This document shows, one piece after another, positions 1 through 8,579 of a DNA stretch of 23,978 bases; within the stretch, counting starts at the first letter, position 1, and each line of letters begins with the position of its first letter. Source of the stretch: Candidatus Woesearchaeota archaeon (GTDB lineage Archaea > Nanobdellota > Nanobdellia > SCGC-AAA011-G17 > GW2011-AR20); contig JAGVZJ010000027.1 in NCBI GenBank assembly GCA_018302725.1, positions 1 through 23,978 of the forward strand, given 5' to 3'. A program made the position numbers and the translations under genes. The notes under the pieces are model-generated. The model saw only the letters and a program-made list of their open reading frames with translations, ran no database searches and had not been told where the DNA came from.

Positions 1-393
1 CATAATAAGGATAAGTTTAGGGATAATCATTCGAAAGTGCAGGTGTTCATGCTTGAAAATGATAGTAAAACTATTGCAATGGAGGTGCCTGTTTGGTTAA
101 ACGGCGGGGAGTTTAAGTATTTCTCTAAAGTGTTTAATAGTAAAGAGCCGTTAACTGGCCATATTGACATTGTAAGAATAGAAGATGATAAAATTTGGGT
201 TTGGGATTACAAACCAAATGCAATAGAGGAGAAGTTTGCTGCTACCCAAATTTATTTTTATTGCTTGATGCTGAGCAATAGAACTGGAATACCTCTTAAA
301 GAGTTTAGATGTGGCTACTTTGATGACAAGTATGTATTTATATTTGACCCTAATTCTGTTGATTTAGACATAAGAAGTCTTAATGACTTTTGA
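1..393 (+). CDS. PD-(D/E)XK (RecB/Cas4-type) nuclease-like protein, 5' end outside window
   Basis: This is the C-terminal part of a longer gene: the frame is open from base 1 with no stop, so the true start lies upstream. The visible 130 residues carry a restriction-endonuclease-fold signature. GHIDIV is followed by VWDYKP (Asp, then a second acidic residue two before Lys), and then an amphipathic helix ATQIYFYCLML with the Gln...Tyr spacing typical of RecB/Cas4-type nucleases. By family knowledge this suggests a metal-dependent DNA nuclease. Substrate and partners cannot be told, because the N-terminus (possibly a helicase or other domain) is missing. No Cys cluster of the Cas4 iron-sulfur type is present in the visible part, and no CRISPR lies nearby. 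Its last 14 bases overlap the 3' end of convergent polB. The motif match is clear but short. Confidence 0.6.
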   Translation, partial: HNKDKFRDNHSKVQVFMLENDSKTIAMEVPVWLNGGEFKYFSKVFNSKEPLTGHIDIVRIEDDKIWVWDYKPNAIEEKFAATQIYFYCLMLSNRTGIPLKEFRCGYFDDKYVFIFDPNSVDLDIRSLNDF

Positions 394-2719
394 AATCAAA
401 TAATGAATGTTGTGTTGTGGACCTTAACAAATCATCAAAAGAAACATTGTAAAAACATAAAACAGAGTCTGCAATCGGCTTAATCTGCTTGTTTATGTAG
501 TGATCATAATTTATTTTGTGTTTTTGATTTTGAATCGGTTCAGGACCATCTGTTGTTATTACATATTCTATAATATTAGAGGTTATCTTTTTTAGTTTTT
601 TTGCTGCCTGAACATGCTGAGGATTAATTTTAGTGTATTCTTTCAGGTCTTTGCTTATGGCTTTTCTATAAATTAGCAAGTCATCATGCATTCCATCCTT
701 TAGCTCTTTTACAAATTTCTTCACATATTCCGAAACTTCTTCTTTGTGGAATATCCTGTTAAGTAATTCTAGCTGGAATTTTTTAGAAGCTTCGGTCCAG
801 TCTCTTCTTGCAGACTCCAGACCAACAAAGTCAATCTTTTCTTTTCCATCTTGTTTTAATAAACCTGCATAACGCTTTTTTGCCCCTTCCTCCCCTCCGC
901 GAATTTTTGGCATTAAAAATTTAATATAATTTTTTTCAAATTCCAGTTCTAATTTTGATTCTCTTTTGTATATTTCTTTTATGTGTTTTTTATAGAAAGT
1001 GTTTATTTGACTTTCAATTGTCCTTCCTAGTTTTTCTGCTTCGATTGAAGAAGTTAAACTAGTACTTACAAATATGCTGTCAGTGTCGGAATAAATGACT
1101 TCTACGCCTTTATATTCTTCTTCTATCTTCTTTGCAGTTGATTTAATTAAAGATTGACCAAAGTGGGTTATTGCATTTGCTATTTTCATATTAAAAAACC
1201 TTGAGGCTGGAGAAGCGATACTTCCAAAAATTGAATTCATTGTTATCTTTATTGCCTGAGAAGCTAATTCCTTCTTTTGCTGCTTTGCTTTAGCCCTTTC
1301 TTTGAATAACCTTTCCAAAATTTTGGGGATTATACCTTCTTCGTTTTTGAAATAAGCTTTATTTGGGGATTCTATGCAGTTTTTTTCTTTTTTCTCTCTA
1401 AAAGAATATGGATCTATATTAAACGTCCTCATGACAGAGGGATATAGAGATTTAAAATCGAAAACTAAAATATTATCATATATCCCTGGCTTAGAAGACA
1501 TTACATATCCTCCAGTTATACCTCTTTCTTTTAGTGAGAATTTTCCTGTTGGAACGACTATTCTTCTTTTTATTGCTTCTCTGATGTATAAGGAATCTAA
1601 TGAAGCTATAGAAGCATTTACTCTGTCTATTGGCATACCTGTCAACATTGACCTTTGTATTACAAGGTTGATCAATTCGGTCTTTTCCAGAATTTGGTAG
1701 ACTAATTGTGCATCTTCTAGATTATATTTTGCTAATGACCCTTTGTCTTGTTTGAACTGCCTTTCAATTTCCTCTACTTTATTCTCTTTTGAAATTAGTT
1801 TCTTTTTACCGAGTAATTCACTCGCTACTGTTTCCAGTTGATAATTTTCAAATTTTCTCTCTCTTACAGAAGGAGCGTCTTTTAAGTAAGGATCACGGAT
1901 TAGATTTAAAGCATCTAAAGCTTGCCTTCCATGGATGTCTATCTTGCTTGTTTTGAAGAAATCTTTCTCTATCGAGAGTTTGCTTGCATCTCCTGATCTT
2001 CCAAGAGAGAATTTTATTTTGTATTTATCATAAAAATGTTTTAAAACAACTAAGTCAAAATCAATGAGATTCCATCCTGTTATGATATCGGGGTCTTCTT
2101 TTTTGATGAATTCATTTAACTTCTCTATAAGCTCTTTTTCCGTTTGGCAGTTCTCTGCATTTTTTATTTTTTCTTTTGAGACCATTAAGACCTTTTGGGC
2201 ATTATTAGAGAACAGGGCTACAGAATAGAGGTTTTTTTGATTCTGAGAAGTTTCTATATCCAAAGAGAGTATCTTTAATTCAGGATGATAAGTTGAAGGT
2301 GTTATTTTAGGTTCTATGTACACTTTGTCTGTATATTTCCCCTTTTCATAGCTTCCCTCTATATCTACTGTACCTCTTAAATCATGATTGAACAAAAATC
2401 TGTAAGCAAACCTTATATCTGCTTCATAACATTCAACTTTTTTCTTTTCAAGCTTTTCTCTTAATTTAGGAACATCTGCCGGAACATCTAGAATTATCCT
2501 AGACATCTTCTTGCCTTTAAAATTTTTAAAGTCTGTTCCTTCCGAATCAAATTTAGCCAATTTTTTTGCCTTGGACAGTTTAGATGACTCTATATAGAAA
2601 TAAGGCCTGTAGTAATTCTTAGTTGAAAATGACTCTCCATTTTCCAGCCTACCATACAGTAAGATGTAAGCCTTGTTATCCTCTACGCTGTAGGTGGGGT
2701 AAAGAATGAAACCCTTCAT
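380..2719 (-). CDS. polB: DNA polymerase, family B (3'-5' proofreading)
   Basis: Replicative or repair DNA polymerase of 779 aa, a normal length for archaeal PolB, with no intein. The exonuclease domain is intact: Exo I DIET (D154, E156), Exo II GWNLIDFD (N217, D222), Exo III YNLED (Y332, D336). Polymerase motif A is DFKSLYPS (D421), motif B is KITMNSIFG (K491, N495), motif C is YSDTDS (D545, D547), followed by a KKRYAG motif in the thumb/palm. Motif B has Phe498 where the family usually has Tyr (NSxYG), a residue of the nascent base-pair pocket. The gene diverges from map; a TATA element centred near 2745 is 26 nt upstream of the ATG, so the mRNA is probably leaderless. The stop overlaps the preceding nuclease-like gene tail to tail. 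Confidence 0.97.
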   Translation of the reverse strand: MKGFILYPTYSVEDNKAYILLYGRLENGESFSTKNYYRPYFYIESSKLSKAKKLAKFDSEGTDFKNFKGKKMSRIILDVPADVPKLREKLEKKKVECYEADIRFAYRFLFNHDLRGTVDIEGSYEKGKYTDKVYIEPKITPSTYHPELKILSLDIETSQNQKNLYSVALFSNNAQKVLMVSKEKIKNAENCQTEKELIEKLNEFIKKEDPDIITGWNLIDFDLVVLKHFYDKYKIKFSLGRSGDASKLSIEKDFFKTSKIDIHGRQALDALNLIRDPYLKDAPSVRERKFENYQLETVASELLGKKKLISKENKVEEIERQFKQDKGSLAKYNLEDAQLVYQILEKTELINLVIQRSMLTGMPIDRVNASIASLDSLYIREAIKRRIVVPTGKFSLKERGITGGYVMSSKPGIYDNILVFDFKSLYPSVMRTFNIDPYSFREKKEKNCIESPNKAYFKNEEGIIPKILERLFKERAKAKQQKKELASQAIKITMNSIFGSIASPASRFFNMKIANAITHFGQSLIKSTAKKIEEEYKGVEVIYSDTDSIFVSTSLTSSIEAEKLGRTIESQINTFYKKHIKEIYKRESKLELEFEKNYIKFLMPKIRGGEEGAKKRYAGLLKQDGKEKIDFVGLESARRDWTEASKKFQLELLNRIFHKEEVSEYVKKFVKELKDGMHDDLLIYRKAISKDLKEYTKINPQHVQAAKKLKKITSNIIEYVITTDGPEPIQNQKHKINYDHYINKQIKPIADSVLCFYNVSFDDLLRSTTQHSLFDFKSH

Positions 2720-2737
2720 ATAAACAAACCATATACA

Positions 2738-2750
2738 TTTTTATATAAAT
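2738..2750. promoter_or_regulatory. shared bidirectional TATA element of polB and map
   Basis: TTTTTATATAAAT reads as a good archaeal TATA box on both strands. Its centre is about 24 nt from the map ATG (2769) and about 26 nt from the polB ATG (2719). Both genes would therefore be leaderless and compete for one TBP site. No second TATA is evident in the 49-nt gap. Confidence 0.6.
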
Positions 2751-2768
2751 CTATTGAATAAGTTTTGA

Positions 2769-3656
2769 ATGGAAGATATGAAAGACTGGATAAAGGCAGG
2801 AAAAATAGCTGCTGAGGTATTAGATTATGGATGTGGCATGGTCAAATCAGGGATTTCTTTATTGGAAGTTACAGACAAAATAGAAAATAAAATAGAAAAG
2901 TCAGGTGGAAAATGCGCTTTTCCGGTCCAGTTTTCAATAAACGATTTAGCTGCGCATTATACTGCTTCTTTTGATGATAAAACCAAGTTTAAGAAAGGAG
3001 ACTTGGTTAAACTAGATGTAGGTGTGCATGTTAACGGGGCTATCGGAGATAATGCCAGAACTATTGACCTTGGAAATAATAAAAAAATTGTTGATGCGAG
3101 CTTAGATGCGTTAAATGAGGTCATAAAATTGGTAAGAGAGGGCACAAAATTATTTGAGATCGGGAGAGTTATTGAAAAAACAATCCTGTCTAAAAAACTT
3201 AAACCTATAAAGAACCTGTCCGGGCATTTGATAGAGAGGTATACTGAGCATGCCGGGTTTAATGTACCCAATTTTGATAATGGTGATACAACTGCTTTAG
3301 AAGAAGGGATGGTTATTGCAATAGAGCCCTTTGCAACAAATGGAATGGGCATGATAAAGGAGGGCAAAAATTCCGGGATATTTATGATTGTTAGCGACAA
3401 AAATATCAGGGATAATATAAGCAGGGAGGTCCTGAATTTTATTAATGAGGAATACTCTACATTGCCTTTTTGCAAGAGGCAGTTATTAAACCATTTTTCA
3501 GAATTTAAAGTTAATTTTGCACTTAGGAACCTGACGAAAAATGAGATTATAAGGGAGTATAACCAATTACCGGAAGCTAGCGGAGGGTCTGTAAGTCAGG
3601 CAGAGCACACAGTCTTAGTTGAGATAGATGGATGCAAGATACTCACACGATGTTAA
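2769..3656 (+). CDS. map: methionine aminopeptidase, type II
   Basis: Removes the initiator methionine from nascent cytosolic proteins using two metal ions. The 295-aa length matches archaeal type II enzymes without extensions. Metal ligands appear in order and at the spacing of the Pyrococcus enzyme: His63 (AAHYTA), Asp83 (KLDVGVH), Asp94 (GDNART), His153 (SGHLIERY), Glu186 (IEPFA) and Glu279 (QAEHTVL). The insertion between His153 and Glu279 that defines type II is present. The ATG sits about 24 nt after the TATA centre, so the start is well placed for a leaderless transcript. The 3' end overlaps the AlkD-like gene by 7 nt (ATGTTAA) or 25 nt depending on that gene's start, suggesting translational coupling. 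Confidence 0.97.
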   Translation: MEDMKDWIKAGKIAAEVLDYGCGMVKSGISLLEVTDKIENKIEKSGGKCAFPVQFSINDLAAHYTASFDDKTKFKKGDLVKLDVGVHVNGAIGDNARTIDLGNNKKIVDASLDALNEVIKLVREGTKLFEIGRVIEKTILSKKLKPIKNLSGHLIERYTEHAGFNVPNFDNGDTTALEEGMVIAIEPFATNGMGMIKEGKNSGIFMIVSDKNIRDNISREVLNFINEEYSTLPFCKRQLLNHFSEFKVNFALRNLTKNEIIREYNQLPEASGGSVSQAEHTVLVEIDGCKILTRC

Positions 3657-4351
3657 GCAAGCTAAAATATGAACTGAAACAAATTGCTAATCCTGAAAAA
3701 GCCACTATTTTACAGAAATTTTTCAAAACTGGCAAGGGAGAATATGGGGAAGGGGATATTTTTTTAGGGGTGACTGTTCTAGAACAAAGAAAGATAGCGA
3801 AAAGATATGTTGATTTAGACTTAAAAGATATAAAGGAATTACTTTCTAACAAAGTACATGAATATAGATTAACTGGTTTTCTTATTCTTATTTATAAATT
3901 TGAGAAAGCTGATGAGAAAGAAAAGAAAGGCATTGTAGACTTTTATTTGAAAAATATTAAATCAGCAAATAACTGGGATCTGATTGATTGTGTTGCTGAT
4001 AAAATTCTGGGGAGTTATCTGATTAACAAAGACAAGGAAATCTTGTATGAACTTGCTAAAACTGACAATTTATGGAAAAAAAGAATAGCTATTATTTCAA
4101 CTTTTGAATTTATTAAAAATAACCAATTTGAAGATACTTTGAAAATATCTGAAATACTGTTAAATGATGAACATGACTTAATCCATAAGGCAGTTGGATG
4201 GATGTTGAGAGAAGTTGGGAAAAGAGATATTGAAATTGAAGAGGCCTTTTTGAAGAAATACTATAAAACTATGCCCCGGACTATGCTTAGATATGCAATT
4301 GAGAAGTTTGATGGTAAAAAGAAAGAGTTTTACATGAATAGGAAAATTTAA
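3650..4351 (+). CDS. DNA alkylation repair glycosylase, AlkD-like HEAT-repeat protein
   Basis: Likely base-excision DNA glycosylase that removes alkylated purines (3-methyladenine, 7-methylguanine) in the cytosol. The protein is all-helical with HEAT-like repeats. Family marks visible are FLGV...QRKIAKRY near the N-terminus, the central NNWDLIDCVADKILGSYL with the conserved Trp-Asp pair, WKKRIAIISTFEFIK, and HKAVGWMLREVGKR near the C-terminus. I prefer the ATG at 3650 (233 aa, starting MLSKLKYELK) because it makes an ATGTTAA overlap with the map stop. The ATG at 3632 adds only MQDTHT. It is probably co-transcribed with map. Length agrees with the family. The specific substrate is inferred from homology, not from the sequence. 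Confidence 0.9.
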   Translation: MLSKLKYELKQIANPEKATILQKFFKTGKGEYGEGDIFLGVTVLEQRKIAKRYVDLDLKDIKELLSNKVHEYRLTGFLILIYKFEKADEKEKKGIVDFYLKNIKSANNWDLIDCVADKILGSYLINKDKEILYELAKTDNLWKKRIAIISTFEFIKNNQFEDTLKISEILLNDEHDLIHKAVGWMLREVGKRDIEIEEAFLKKYYKTMPRTMLRYAIEKFDGKKKEFYMNRKI

Positions 4352-4381
4352 TAAATAGTTAAAGAATAGCTAAATCAGGTG
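4346..4381 (+). promoter_or_regulatory. promoter and Shine-Dalgarno of the pilin-like gene
   Basis: AATTTAATAAATAG (4346-4358), overlapping the preceding stop codon, is TATA-like. An AGGTG Shine-Dalgarno at 4377-4381 lies five bases before the ATG at 4387. This gene therefore looks leadered, unlike most neighbours. Confidence 0.45.
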
Positions 4382-4386
4382 TTTTT

Positions 4387-4887
4387 ATGAATTCAAGAAA
4401 AAAAGGTGCATTGGAACTTTCTATGAACACAATTGTTATTGTAGTTATAGGCGTTACACTTTTAGTTTTAGGATTAGGATTTGTTACTGGAATCTTCGGA
4501 AATCTTGAAAGTTTGACTCGGAATGTTTTTGGAGAAGCTGAAAATTCCATAAACCAAATTGCCACACATAATGAAAAATTAACTATCCCTGGAGAGATAA
4601 TGGTTAAACAGGGAGAAACTGCATCTTCCAAGGTATGGGTGGTTAATGAAGAACCTCAAAGCAAAACATTTACGATTGATATAACCGCTGCTTCTGAAAA
4701 CAATGCTGGCACTGGAATAAAAATCTTAGTCCCACAAAAACAAGCAACTGTTGAGACAGGCGGAGAAATTGGCTTTTCAGTTGGTATAGATGTTGCTGAT
4801 AACATTCCTAAAGGCTTATACGGATATAATGTTAATATAGGGCCTAGTAATTATGCTCAAAGTTCATTCTTTGTGAATGTAGAATAA
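4387..4887 (+). CDS. pilin-like secreted protein with class III signal peptide
   Basis: A 166-aa protein built as an archaeal type IV pilin-like subunit. A short basic N-terminus (MNSRKKG) is followed directly by ALELSMNT and about 22 hydrophobic residues (roughly 14-38), the arrangement processed by a prepilin peptidase of the FlaK/PibD type after the Gly. The rest is a compact beta-rich, Ig-like ectodomain with phrases such as EIMVKQGETA and EIGFSVGIDVADNIPKG that recall archaeal extracellular sandwich domains. By inference it is displayed on the cell surface, either as a monotopic anchored protein or a filament subunit. No assembly ATPase, platform protein or peptidase is in the window, so its export partner must be elsewhere. 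No cysteines are present. The exact family is not recognised. Confidence 0.75.
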   Translation: MNSRKKGALELSMNTIVIVVIGVTLLVLGLGFVTGIFGNLESLTRNVFGEAENSINQIATHNEKLTIPGEIMVKQGETASSKVWVVNEEPQSKTFTIDITAASENNAGTGIKILVPQKQATVETGGEIGFSVGIDVADNIPKGLYGYNVNIGPSNYAQSSFFVNVE

Positions 4888-4897
4888 GTTTATAAAG
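4888..4897 (+). promoter_or_regulatory. TATA box of cysS
   Basis: GTTTATAAAG begins right after the stop of the pilin-like gene. Its centre is 25 nt before the cysS ATG, indicating a leaderless transcript. The T-rich tract at 4901-4917 between box and ATG could also help terminate the upstream transcript. Confidence 0.55.
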
Positions 4898-4917
4898 AAT
4901 TTTTCATTTTCTTTTCT

Positions 4918-6273
4918 ATGGTTTTGAGGGTATATAACACTTTAACGAGGAAGAAGGAAGTTTTTAAACCATTAAAAAGTAAGAAGGTTAAACTATTTGT
5001 ATGCGGGCCTACGGTTTATGACTTTTCTCATATGGGGCATGCCAAAACTTATGTTCAATTTGATTTCATTGTCAAATACCTTAGATGGAAAAAGTATGAT
5101 GTATTTTATTTACAAAATATAACCAATATTGATGACAAGATAATAGCAAGGGCTAATGAAAGAGGAATTAGTTCTGAGAAACTAGCAAATGAGTTTGAAA
5201 AAAAGTTCTATGAAGACATGGAAAAAATTGGCGTTAATAGTGTAAATAAATATGCGAGAGCCACTGATTATATTGACCAAATAATAAAACAGGTTAAAAG
5301 ACTTTTAGAAAAAGGCTTTGCTTACAAAATTTCAGATGGTTATTATTTTGACCTGACAAAGTTTAAGGAATATGGAAAATTGGCCAGAAGAACTGTACAG
5401 GAAGCTGAAGATGGGGTTTCAAGGATAGATGATAATTCTGAAAAAAAGAATAAGGGAGATTTTTGTTTGTGGAAGTTTTACAAAAAAGGAGATCCTGGCT
5501 GGGATACTGAGTTAGGAAAAGGAAGACCTGGTTGGCATATAGAAGACACTGCTATTACTGAAAAAGAATTTGGCGTGCAGTATGATGTGCATGGTGGTGC
5601 TATAGACCTGATATTTCCTCATCATGAAGCAGAGATTGCACAGATGGAATCAATTTCTGGAAAGAAACCTTTAGTTAAATACTGGTTACACACTGAATTT
5701 TTAAAAATAGACAAAGAAAAGATGAGCAAGTCATTGAAAAATTTCACAACAATAAGAGAAGTCCTTGATAAATATGATGGAAGAGTGGTAAGGTACTTTT
5801 TCGTTTCAAATCATTACAGAACTCCTTTGAATTTTTCATATGAAATCTTAGACCAAAGTAAAAATAGTTTAGACCGGTTGAATGAATTTGTAAGGAAATT
5901 AAGAAATAGCAAAGAAAAAGACGATTTAAACATTATAAATAAAACGAAAGAAAAAATTGTTAAGGCTCTTGATGATGACTTTGATACACCAAAAGCATTT
6001 TCTTACATTTTTGATTTTATGAGGAATGTAAACAAGAAAGGTGGCGGGAAGAAGAGCTATGAGTTTATCGTTGAGATAAATAATATACTTGACGTACTTG
6101 ATCTTAAAGAAGAAAATATTCCAAAAGAGATTTTAGAACTAGCTAAAGAACGAGATAGATTAAGAAAAGAAAAGAAGTGGGATGAGGCAGATAAAGTGAG
6201 AGGAAAATTAAAGAAAAAAGGTTATATTATTGAAGATAATGAAAGGGGGTTTAAAATTAAAAAATTAACCTAG
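4918..6273 (+). CDS. cysS: cysteinyl-tRNA synthetase
   Basis: Charges tRNA-Cys with cysteine; class I synthetase, 451 aa, close to the usual length. The HIGH motif is HMGH (residues 38-41) and KMSKS is at 268-272. The zinc site lines up with E. coli Cys28/Cys209/His234/Glu238 as Cys29, Asp210, His235 and Glu239: WHIED replaces the bacterial WHIEC, so one thiolate is replaced by Asp. The C-terminal helical anticodon-binding domain is shorter than in bacteria and ends in a Lys-rich tail (residues about 415-451). The ATG is 25 nt after a TATA centre. The 3' end overlaps cdc48 by 9 nt on the opposite strand. Confidence 0.97.
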   Translation: MVLRVYNTLTRKKEVFKPLKSKKVKLFVCGPTVYDFSHMGHAKTYVQFDFIVKYLRWKKYDVFYLQNITNIDDKIIARANERGISSEKLANEFEKKFYEDMEKIGVNSVNKYARATDYIDQIIKQVKRLLEKGFAYKISDGYYFDLTKFKEYGKLARRTVQEAEDGVSRIDDNSEKKNKGDFCLWKFYKKGDPGWDTELGKGRPGWHIEDTAITEKEFGVQYDVHGGAIDLIFPHHEAEIAQMESISGKKPLVKYWLHTEFLKIDKEKMSKSLKNFTTIREVLDKYDGRVVRYFFVSNHYRTPLNFSYEILDQSKNSLDRLNEFVRKLRNSKEKDDLNIINKTKEKIVKALDDDFDTPKAFSYIFDFMRNVNKKGGGKKSYEFIVEINNILDVLDLKEENIPKEILELAKERDRLRKEKKWDEADKVRGKLKKKGYIIEDNERGFKIKKLT

Positions 6274-8556
6274 ATAAGTTGGAATTTCTTTTAACCCCGC
6301 TCTTGCCTTCTGGAGATAAGAGTTTTCTATATCTTTGTATCTCTCAAAAATATCCTTGGATACTGAAGGCTTTACTCTCTTTAATGCTTTCTTGAAATGA
6401 GACATGTTGACTTCTTTTGCGTCTATGCTTTCCCTTAAAGCTTCTATCCCTGCTTCCCTACACAATGATTCTATATCCGCCCCTACATAACCATCTGTCG
6501 ATGTTGCCAACTCTTTCAGATCCACATCCTGAGTAAGAGGCATTTTCTTTGTGTGGATTTTAAGTATCTGAACTCTCCCTTCTTCTGAAGGAGGCGGCGT
6601 TAACATTAATCTGTCAAACCTACCTGGCCTTAGTAATGCTGGGTCAACTACATCTGGCCTGTTTGTTGCTCCAATAACTATCACGTCATTTAATTCCTCT
6701 AGCCCGTCCATTTCTGCAAGGAGGGTATTAACCACTCTTTCTGTTACGTTTCCCTCACCTTCATATGCCCCTCTTCTTGGGGCAATGGCATCTATCTCAT
6801 CCAAGAAAATTATTGTTGGTGCAGCCTGCCTGGCCCTTTCAAAAACTCTTCTAATTCCTTTTTCGGATTCTCCAACCCATTTGTTTAATAACTCGGGGCC
6901 TTTTACTGATATAAAATTAGCTTCAGTTTCTTTTGCTACTGCTTTTGCCAATAGTGTTTTACCTGTTCCTGGTGGACCATACATGAGTACTCCCCTTGGA
7001 GGCTTTATCCCTAACCTTTTGAATACTTTTGGATTTTTCAAAGGCCATTCTATAGTTTCCTTAAGCTCTTTTTTTATACTGTTCAACCCTCCGATTTCTT
7101 CCCATCTAACATTCGGAGTTTCTATTAATACTTCTCTCAAGACACTTGGTCTTACAATCTTTAATGCTTCCTGAAAATCCTTAGATGTAATTTTTAAGTC
7201 TTCTAAAATTTTTTTGGGTATCTCTGATTTTTCTCCTAATTTTATATCTGGAAGTATTCTTCTCAACACATTCATAGCTGCTTCCTTTGTTAAAGCGGAC
7301 AAGTCTGCACCTACAAATCCATGAGTTACATCTGCCAATTTTTCAAGGCTTACATCTTTTGTTAGAGGCATTAATCTCGTGTGGATTTTAAGTATGTTTA
7401 ACCTGCCTTTCTTGTTTGGAACCCCTATTGAAATTTCCCTATCAAATCTTCCTGGTCTTCTTAATGCAGGGTCTATTGCATTTGGTCTGTTTGTTGCTCC
7501 AATAACAATTACTTTCCCTCTCTTTTTCAGCCCATCCATCTGAGTTAGTAGTTGAGAAACAACTCTTCTTTCTACCTCACCATAAGTTTCTTCTCTTTTA
7601 GGAGCAATAGCATCTATCTCATCAAAGAAAATTATTGAAGGCGCATTTTTTTCAGCTTCTTCAAATATGCTCCTTATCTTTCTTTCTGATTCTCCGTAAA
7701 ATTTATTCATAATTTCAGGGCCGTTGACTAAAACAAAGTTAGCTTCTGACTCATTTGCTACTGCTTTTGCCAATAGTGTTTTACCTGAACCTGGAGGGCC
7801 ATGTAATAAAACTCCTGCAGGAGGCTGTATTCCTAACTTTTCAAATATTTCCGGATGTTTTAGGGGTAATTCAACCATCTCTCTTACCTTTGTTACTTCT
7901 TCTTCTATACCCCCTATATCTTCATACGTCACCTCAAGAACTTTCTCTTCTGAAATCTCTACTGCCTTAGGGTTTAAAGTTATTGAAGTAGATTCTGTGA
8001 TTAAAATAGGATCGGTTTTTGGAGTTGTTGATACTACAATAAATCTTAATCCTGCTAAACCAAATGTACCTATTGAGAATGTTTCATCAAACATATTATT
8101 AAAAACGTCTTCAAAGAAAGGTGATTCATTCATCGTTCTTTTTCTTTGTCTGACTCCCCCAGGAACTATTATATCTCCTTTTACAACGGCTCTTCCAACC
8201 AAAACTCTTTTGAATAGTTCTGGGTCCGCTCTTACCATTACTCCTTTCTGTGCTGGAGCAATGACTATTGAGGTGGCTTCCTTAATATCCGCTTTTCTTA
8301 CTCTAACATTTTCACCAATGCCTGTTTTTGCATTTCTTCTTAGAATTCCATCCATTCTGATGATTGATTGACCTACGTCTGTTGGATATGCCCTATCTAC
8401 AATACCTACGGTGATTCTTGCTCCTTCTATTTCTACAATATCTCCTGAATGAACTCCAATGTTGTGCATGGTTTCAGAATCAATCCTGACTATTCCTTTA
8501 TATGCTTCTTCCTGCAAGGCTTCCATGACCTTCAACTTTGTTTCCTTTTTTTCCAT
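6265..8556 (-). CDS. Cdc48/VAT-type double AAA+ ATPase
   Basis: Hexameric unfoldase that extracts and unfolds proteins, feeding the archaeal proteasome or acting as a chaperone. The 763-aa protein has the full architecture: an N-domain double-psi barrel (about 1-190, with GDIVEIEG), D1 AAA with Walker A GPPGSGKT (253-260) and Walker B FFDEID (310-315), and D2 AAA with GPPGTGKT (527-534) and FLDEID (584-589). Sensor GATNRP and arginine-finger RPGRFDR elements occur in both modules. An extended C-terminus ends in IPTYLG. The start lies 23 nt below the stop of the zinc-ribbon/AbrB-like gene with no room for its own correctly spaced TATA, so the two are probably co-transcribed. The long open frames on the other strand here are shadows. 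Confidence 0.97.
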   Translation of the reverse strand: MEKKETKLKVMEALQEEAYKGIVRIDSETMHNIGVHSGDIVEIEGARITVGIVDRAYPTDVGQSIIRMDGILRRNAKTGIGENVRVRKADIKEATSIVIAPAQKGVMVRADPELFKRVLVGRAVVKGDIIVPGGVRQRKRTMNESPFFEDVFNNMFDETFSIGTFGLAGLRFIVVSTTPKTDPILITESTSITLNPKAVEISEEKVLEVTYEDIGGIEEEVTKVREMVELPLKHPEIFEKLGIQPPAGVLLHGPPGSGKTLLAKAVANESEANFVLVNGPEIMNKFYGESERKIRSIFEEAEKNAPSIIFFDEIDAIAPKREETYGEVERRVVSQLLTQMDGLKKRGKVIVIGATNRPNAIDPALRRPGRFDREISIGVPNKKGRLNILKIHTRLMPLTKDVSLEKLADVTHGFVGADLSALTKEAAMNVLRRILPDIKLGEKSEIPKKILEDLKITSKDFQEALKIVRPSVLREVLIETPNVRWEEIGGLNSIKKELKETIEWPLKNPKVFKRLGIKPPRGVLMYGPPGTGKTLLAKAVAKETEANFISVKGPELLNKWVGESEKGIRRVFERARQAAPTIIFLDEIDAIAPRRGAYEGEGNVTERVVNTLLAEMDGLEELNDVIVIGATNRPDVVDPALLRPGRFDRLMLTPPPSEEGRVQILKIHTKKMPLTQDVDLKELATSTDGYVGADIESLCREAGIEALRESIDAKEVNMSHFKKALKRVKPSVSKDIFERYKDIENSYLQKARAGLKEIPTYLG

Positions 8557-8579
8557 TTTTAACCTTTAATATACAAGTT

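Noticed and set aside
6785..8371. Long plus-strand open frames opposite cdc48 (129, 215 and 71 codons)
   Set aside because: They are antisense shadows of the conserved AAA modules, with low-complexity translation and no promoters.
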